Of a stretch of 10,352 nt of DNA, positions 6,906 through 10,352 are shown in pieces (positions within the stretch are counted from its first letter, which is position 1; every line of letters begins with the position of its first letter). The stretch comes from a bacterium (GTDB taxonomy: Bacteria; Chlamydiota; Chlamydiia; Chlamydiales; JAFEGQ01), in assembly GCA_021809305.1 (NCBI GenBank), contig JAKBAF010000015.1:1-10352 (forward strand), in the 5' to 3' direction. The notes under the pieces were generated by a model. The model searched no databases. It saw only the letters and a program-made list of their open reading frames with translations, and had not been told where the DNA came from. A program made the translations under genes and the position numbers.

Positions 6906-7235
6906 GTTGACGATATTGCCAATCGTCCAGGAGCATCTGACGGTTTGTCAGCAATACCTAGCTATGCAAAAAGCATTGTTAGTAAATGTTGCTTCCTCTT
7001 CCTGCCCCTCTCTCTTACAGCGCCTGTCTTCTACTCACTCGAAGGGGCGCCTCACTATCTCCAACTCATTAGTCGCTTCAACCCCTTTGCGTATCACGTT
7101 GAGGCGATGCGTGAGGTCTTTATCGAGGGTAGAATTAGCCTCTCTTTCTATCTTTCACTTGTTATGGCCTTAGTTTTTTTCTTGCTTGCCGAAAGGGTGA
7201 TGAAGAGAGCCGAGTTTCTTCCTACTGAAAGATAG
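6906..7235 (+). pseudogene. ABC-2 type permease, C-terminal remnant
   Basis: The frame opens after a TAA at 6903-6905 and runs to the TAG at 7233. From about 6990 it reads like the last third of an ABC-2 (NodJ/DrrB-type) exporter permease: LPLSLTAPVFYSL, then a loop, then LISRFNPFAYHVEAMREV (the family's NP...v-a-R signature), and a last membrane segment (FYLSLVMALVFFLLAERVMK). A complete permease has about 240-270 residues; this retains about 80-110 and lacks the first membrane segments. A TTG at 6945 is the only usual start candidate, and no ribosome site is visible. No ATPase gene lies nearby. The palindromic element ends 52 bp upstream, so the 5' part was probably lost when the region rearranged (inference). 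The stop is 8 nt from the end of the convergent kinase gene. Confidence 0.55.
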
Positions 7236-7243
7236 CTATAGCT

Positions 7244-8800
7244 TCACTCTGCTTTGGAGAGATGATCTAAGGCTTGGCTGACGCCCCAGCGGGTTAAAGG
7301 GTTGGGATCCATTAATCCTCTCACCACTTCATCGTAGGGATCTGCCGAATCCGCTAGCGGTTCTCGCAAGGATTGGATGGCTTCTTTTAAAGCAGGCTTG
7401 ATGAGCGCACTCACTAATTGCACTTGAAGAGCAGCTTCCCGCTCCTTGCGAGGCAGCTTGCTAAGAGTCTCCCTAGTGCGTCCCACCTCTGATCGGATGG
7501 CTGCACAAAATGGATCACCTCCTTGAAAGGAGTTCTGATTGTAACCTCTGTGAAATGTATTATAGATAAGCTCAAACCGTTGGATAATAGGTGCGATGCT
7601 CCTCATGGCAGAGCCATATTTGAGCTCGAAGGCAATTAGGCCGACGGCATAGGCGTCGGTTGCAGAATCATCCTTTCTGCGAATGTCGAGCGCCTCTGGT
7701 GGGTAGTAGTGGCGGGTCCCATTAGGGCGAAGCTGCTCGCCAAACGGTGCGGCAACGCCAAAATCAGCGACGTATGTTTGATGTTTGTCTCCTTCTGTGT
7801 TTGTTTTATAAAGAACGTTAGCGGGTTTGAGGTCCCTGTGGCTAAGTCTTTGACCATGGAGCCCACGAATGGTCGTTAAGAGCTGGAGGAGCATCGATTT
7901 ACGCGCACCAGGCTCTAATTTTTTGTGAGATGAAATAATGTGCTGCAGATCGCTGTTGCAACAATCGAGCAGTACCGCTCTGTTCTCAGGCTTACCAGTA
8001 GAGATACCGTCCGATGTAGCAATATCGAGTAAACGAACAAGGCCTGGTACCTGTTTGTTTTGCAGATTTAGGTGTTGCTGCGTCTCTGCTTGCCAATTGG
8101 CTATGGACTTTTTATGTTGAAGATACTCATCTTTGAGCGCTCTATAGATGAGTAAGCAGCCTCGATTTACATCATAGGCGTGGGAGGCTAAGTTAAAAGT
8201 ACCCTCTCCTTTTCTCCTAAGAACTATGATAAAGTTTGCCGCTCCTTTATATAGGCCGCTCTCCAGGATCTGCGCGCGAGCTGTGCCAAACAATCGGCAG
8301 TAAGGAGCAGGCTTAGCACCTCCTGTTTTTGAAGTAACTGATGAGGGTAGCAGATGGGTGGCCATATCTGCCGCCACCCTCTCGAAGTCGAGAACCACCC
8401 GAAAGGCGAGGGCGAGCAGCTTAGCTTTGATCTCACGGCCGCTTGTGAGTCTTGTTATTCCTGACTCTCTTAATTTCGCTTCAATCTGATCTCCGATTTC
8501 ACTTTCAATTGTTGAATATGTGCATCTGGCGGTGACGTACCGGACGATCGCTTCTGCCCGTTTCCGCACAGACCGAAAGGCCTCTTCACTTCCAGCAACC
8601 TTTGAGCGGTACCTCGCCTCGACCTCTCTTTTTTCGTAGCGGTGAGCGCTTGAGGTAGGCGCTTCAAGTAATCGCCCTTGAAACCTGAAAGGAGGGGAGT
8701 CGGCCTGGGGAGGGACCCTCTGAATGGGATCCTCACAGCCATCGCCTTGCTGAGAGGTTCCATATGCACTACGAAGAGATCCATCGCAACTAATTTCCAT
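7244..8800 (-). CDS. Serine/threonine protein kinase with N-terminal helical region
   Basis: The protein has 518 aa. The C-terminal half is a Hanks-type kinase with every catalytic element: glycine loop GEGTFN (198-203), ATP lysine in YRALK (K223), alpha-C Glu in NWQAET (E239), HRDLKPANVL (321-330; D323, K325, N328), DFG (346-348), PPE (367-369) in place of APE, D382 in the alpha-F helix, and R504 near the end. It is predicted active, transferring ATP phosphate to Ser/Thr. The insert 394-490, between alpha-F/G and the end, is longer than usual and rich in charged residues. Residues 55-180 are mostly helical and charged and match no domain I recognise. There is no signal peptide or membrane anchor, unlike PknB-type receptor kinases, so it is a soluble regulator or a secreted effector (inference; soluble kinases are known effectors in Legionella and Chlamydia). 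The start is the ATG at 8800, the only Met before residue 146, with a weak GGA upstream. AT-rich leader. Confidence 0.88.
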   Translation of the reverse strand: MEISCDGSLRSAYGTSQQGDGCEDPIQRVPPQADSPPFRFQGRLLEAPTSSAHRYEKREVEARYRSKVAGSEEAFRSVRKRAEAIVRYVTARCTYSTIESEIGDQIEAKLRESGITRLTSGREIKAKLLALAFRVVLDFERVAADMATHLLPSSVTSKTGGAKPAPYCRLFGTARAQILESGLYKGAANFIIVLRRKGEGTFNLASHAYDVNRGCLLIYRALKDEYLQHKKSIANWQAETQQHLNLQNKQVPGLVRLLDIATSDGISTGKPENRAVLLDCCNSDLQHIISSHKKLEPGARKSMLLQLLTTIRGLHGQRLSHRDLKPANVLYKTNTEGDKHQTYVADFGVAAPFGEQLRPNGTRHYYPPEALDIRRKDDSATDAYAVGLIAFELKYGSAMRSIAPIIQRFELIYNTFHRGYNQNSFQGGDPFCAAIRSEVGRTRETLSKLPRKEREAALQVQLVSALIKPALKEAIQSLREPLADSADPYDEVVRGLMDPNPLTRWGVSQALDHLSKAE

Positions 8801-8835
8801 CTATTTATTCCAATATTATTATCAACATCTCCATT

Positions 8836-8853
8836 TTAACATTTAACTGTTAA
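8836..8853. promoter_or_regulatory. 18-bp operator-like inverted repeat before the kinase gene
   Basis: TTAACATTTAACTGTTAA: 6-bp perfect arms TTAACA/TGTTAA around a 6-nt centre. It lies 35 nt ahead of the kinase start, downstream of the likely promoter, where a bound repressor would block transcription. It is in a very AT-rich stretch, so chance is possible. Confidence 0.35.
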
Positions 8854-8874
8854 GAGTATATTATCTTTAATATA

Positions 8875-8903
8875 TTAATAAATAGATTACAATTTGTTGT
8901 AAA
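8875..8903 (-). promoter_or_regulatory. Candidate promoter of the kinase gene
   Basis: On the minus strand TTTACA (8898-8903) is followed after 17 nt by TATTAA (8875-8880), a sigma70-like pair with one and two mismatches to consensus. It would start the transcript near 8868, about 68 nt ahead of the ATG. A second inverted repeat, TTACAA/TTGTAA (8887-8892/8897-8902), overlaps the -35 box. The whole stretch 8801-8935 is far richer in A and T than its surroundings. Confidence 0.35.
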
Positions 8904-8938
8904 TTTAATAGAATAGGCTTAAAACAAGCGGTAATTAG

Positions 8939-8957
8939 AAAAAGTCTGCGCGGCAGA
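8939..8957 (-). terminator. Intrinsic terminator of the MFS gene
   Basis: On the minus strand TCTGC-CGC-GCAGA is followed by CTTTTTC (plus-strand A run 8939-8943). The stem is short (5 bp) but has a proper T tract. It lies 31 nt after the MFS stop and separates the transporter transcript from the kinase gene downstream on the same strand. Confidence 0.55.
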
Positions 8958-8987
8958 TGTTAGCGAATCCCTCTGTGCGTCGTGCGG

Positions 8988-10229
8988 TTAACGAACGAGA
9001 GAGCGCTCATTAGAAATCGGCAAGGAGGGCGAAAGGTAGATAATAGAGAGTAGGCCAAGTGCAATAAGGCAGAGGCCTGTAAGGAGGAGGAGGATAGAGA
9101 GCGGATCAAAGAGCGTCCCGCCCAGGCGATAATGGTTAAAGAGTGGGATCAAGAGTTGCGCCGAGAGCGCTCCAAGGGGCCATAGAAGGGCATGGACAGC
9201 TCGTCTTGCTGTCACCACTCGCCCCAATAGACTATCCGGAACAGTGCGTTGCCACACCGTGTTATTCGCAATGTTGCTGATTGCAAGCCCAGCACCTGAG
9301 AGGATGAGGCTTAGGCAGCAGGAAGGGAGGCCATGACTGAATGCAAAAGGGATCAAGCCAAGGCCCCCCATGATCAAAAGGCCGCCTCCGATAGCGCGCT
9401 CTAATGAGAGAGAGCGTAGGAGCTTGGCACTTAGATAGCCACCAAGTGGCTGCCCAAGGGGGATCATGGCTAGAACGAGTCCTACCCCTATTGGCCCCAT
9501 CTTCTGATCACCGCCAATGCGAGCAATGATTAGCGCAAAGATGAGGCCCAGAAAGAAATTTACGGGAGCTGTGAGCAGCAGATTGGAGAACATCTCCCTA
9601 GAGGAGAGGATAAAACCCCATCCTCGATTGAGCTCACTTAGGTTCCAAAGAGGTCGCATCGAACCAAGAGAGAGAGATCTCTTAGCTCGGATAAGGAGGC
9701 CGAGTGAGAGAGGAAGAAAGAGTATCGATATCACAAGTAGGATGTGATACCCCAGAAGAGGGTTGAGTAGACTGCCAAGCAGGGGAGCAAAGATAACGAG
9801 GCTGGCCTCTGCAGAGGCGAGCCATACGCTAAGCTCGGTGAAGAGACCGGCCTCTCCTAATATGGTAAAGCGTTGGAGCACAGCGTAGTGAAGAGCGCTA
9901 ATTAGGGAGAGGAGCATAAGGAAGGAGGCACAGGGAAAAAGAGAGCCGCGAAGATCTGCTGGAAGGGAGAAGAAGAGGGCCATAGTTAAGATGCGACAGA
10001 TAAGAATGGCACAGAGCGTCCGGGAAGGGGAGAGGCGATCGGCGATGAGGGCCAGGGAGGGGCCAATCACGATTCTCGGTACGAGCGCTGAGGCATACAA
10101 GAGGCCTGGGGCGCCAAATCTGCCCGTCTCTAGAAAGCCCGGTATGGGAAGCGACAATCCAAAGATCTTAAGACCCAATAGCATCGTTGCTTGCATGCAG
10201 GCATAGAGAGCGGCTACCATATACGCCAT
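8988..10229 (-). CDS. Major facilitator superfamily transporter
   Basis: The protein has 413 aa, almost wholly hydrophobic, with about 10-12 membrane segments. MFS motif A lies in the first cytoplasmic loop (ALIADRLSPSRTL, 60-72). A basic central loop (RAKRSLSLGS, 181-190) divides the two halves, and the second half has WQRTVPDSLLGRV (326-338), typical of the MFS_3/EntS-like exporter group (V-P-x-x-L-x-G-R). It would use the proton gradient across the inner membrane to export a small molecule; the substrate cannot be told. It starts almost inside the first membrane segment, with hardly any N-tail. The ATG at 10229 is the first usable one because a TAG, the stop of the upstream bactofilin-like frame, lies in the same frame at 10239-10241. 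The 9-nt gap suggests the two genes were co-transcribed. It ends with a terminator at 8939-8957. Confidence 0.85.
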   Translation of the reverse strand: MAYMVAALYACMQATMLLGLKIFGLSLPIPGFLETGRFGAPGLLYASALVPRIVIGPSLALIADRLSPSRTLCAILICRILTMALFFSLPADLRGSLFPCASFLMLLSLISALHYAVLQRFTILGEAGLFTELSVWLASAEASLVIFAPLLGSLLNPLLGYHILLVISILFLPLSLGLLIRAKRSLSLGSMRPLWNLSELNRGWGFILSSREMFSNLLLTAPVNFFLGLIFALIIARIGGDQKMGPIGVGLVLAMIPLGQPLGGYLSAKLLRSLSLERAIGGGLLIMGGLGLIPFAFSHGLPSCCLSLILSGAGLAISNIANNTVWQRTVPDSLLGRVVTARRAVHALLWPLGALSAQLLIPLFNHYRLGGTLFDPLSILLLLTGLCLIALGLLSIIYLSPSLPISNERSLVR

Positions 10230-10238
10230 AGTGCTACT

Positions 10239-10352
10239 CTAAAGCGGTTTCTGCTTCTCAATTGCTCCTCCCTGGACCCTACCTAGGATGCGGGAGTTTG
10301 AATCTACGATGACTCGGCCACCGCCTCCTTCAAAGATAATATCCCCTCAGAT
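10239..10352 (-). pseudogene. Bactofilin-like protein, copy 3, C-terminal end with in-frame stop (partial)
   Basis: The minus strand reads GDIIFEGGGGRVIVDSNSRI, then LGRVQGGAIEKQKPL and a TAG stop at 10239-10241. This aligns with the C-termini of copy 1 (GDIVFDGDKGEVIIDATSKV) and copy 2 (GDVIFESGRGEVVMDASSKI) at most positions, so it is a third paralogue, in the opposite orientation and 9 nt upstream of the MFS start. Two codons before GD a TGA stands in frame (plus-strand TCA 10347-10349), where the others have Asn or Asp. The copy is therefore probably broken, unless this is a sequencing error. Only 38 codons are visible; the rest lies beyond the window, so I cannot tell whether the upstream part is intact. 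Confidence 0.6.

Noticed and set aside
6688..6954. Minus-strand open frame of 88 codons across the repeat element
   Set aside because: Its coding content is the inverted-repeat sequence itself; there is no ribosome site and no recognisable domain. Open frames are easily produced by such palindromes.

Overview
The window looks like chromosome from a member of the Chlamydiota, probably a Parachlamydiales-type 'environmental' chlamydia. The main clue is gene order. The first 86 bases encode the C-terminus of alanyl-tRNA synthetase, and mfd follows on the same strand. From memory, alaS-mfd adjacency is characteristic of Chlamydia (C. trachomatis alaS-mfd-hemE), but I could not check this. The GC content is near 50% by eye, higher than in most described chlamydiae, so the genus is open.

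Layout. 1-86: alaS 3' end. 195-1720: two tandem paralogues encoding exported bactofilin-like (polymer-forming) proteins, separated by a hairpin terminator and an untranslated leader of about 215 nt. 1797-5063: complete mfd (transcription-repair coupling factor). 5119-5469: a small NTF2/SnoaL-like protein. 5480-6337 (minus): AMP nucleosidase, convergent with the previous gene. 6338-6905: a gene-poor stretch with a hairpin-rich inverted-repeat element at 6568-6853 and a degraded extra copy of its end unit near 6380-6416. 6906-7235 (plus): the C-terminal remnant of an ABC-2 type permease, with nothing of the gene upstream of the element. 7244-8800 (minus): a Hanks-type Ser/Thr protein kinase with a helical N-terminal region and an AT-rich promoter region. 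8988-10229 (minus): an MFS transporter with a terminator. 10239-10352 (minus): the last codons of a third bactofilin-like paralogue, which carries an in-frame TGA.

How it fits together. Mfd and AlaS are housekeeping. The material around them is accessory: duplicated envelope-directed bactofilin-like proteins, a purine-salvage enzyme (AMP to adenine plus ribose-5-phosphate), a kinase that could act in signalling or as a host-directed effector (inference), and a drug- or metabolite-type exporter. The repeat element next to a truncated permease gene and the broken bactofilin copy point to rearrangement and gene decay between 6.3 and 7.2 kb and at the right edge. The best candidates for new biology are the secreted bactofilin-like family (three copies in 10 kb, one decayed) and the palindromic repeat element.
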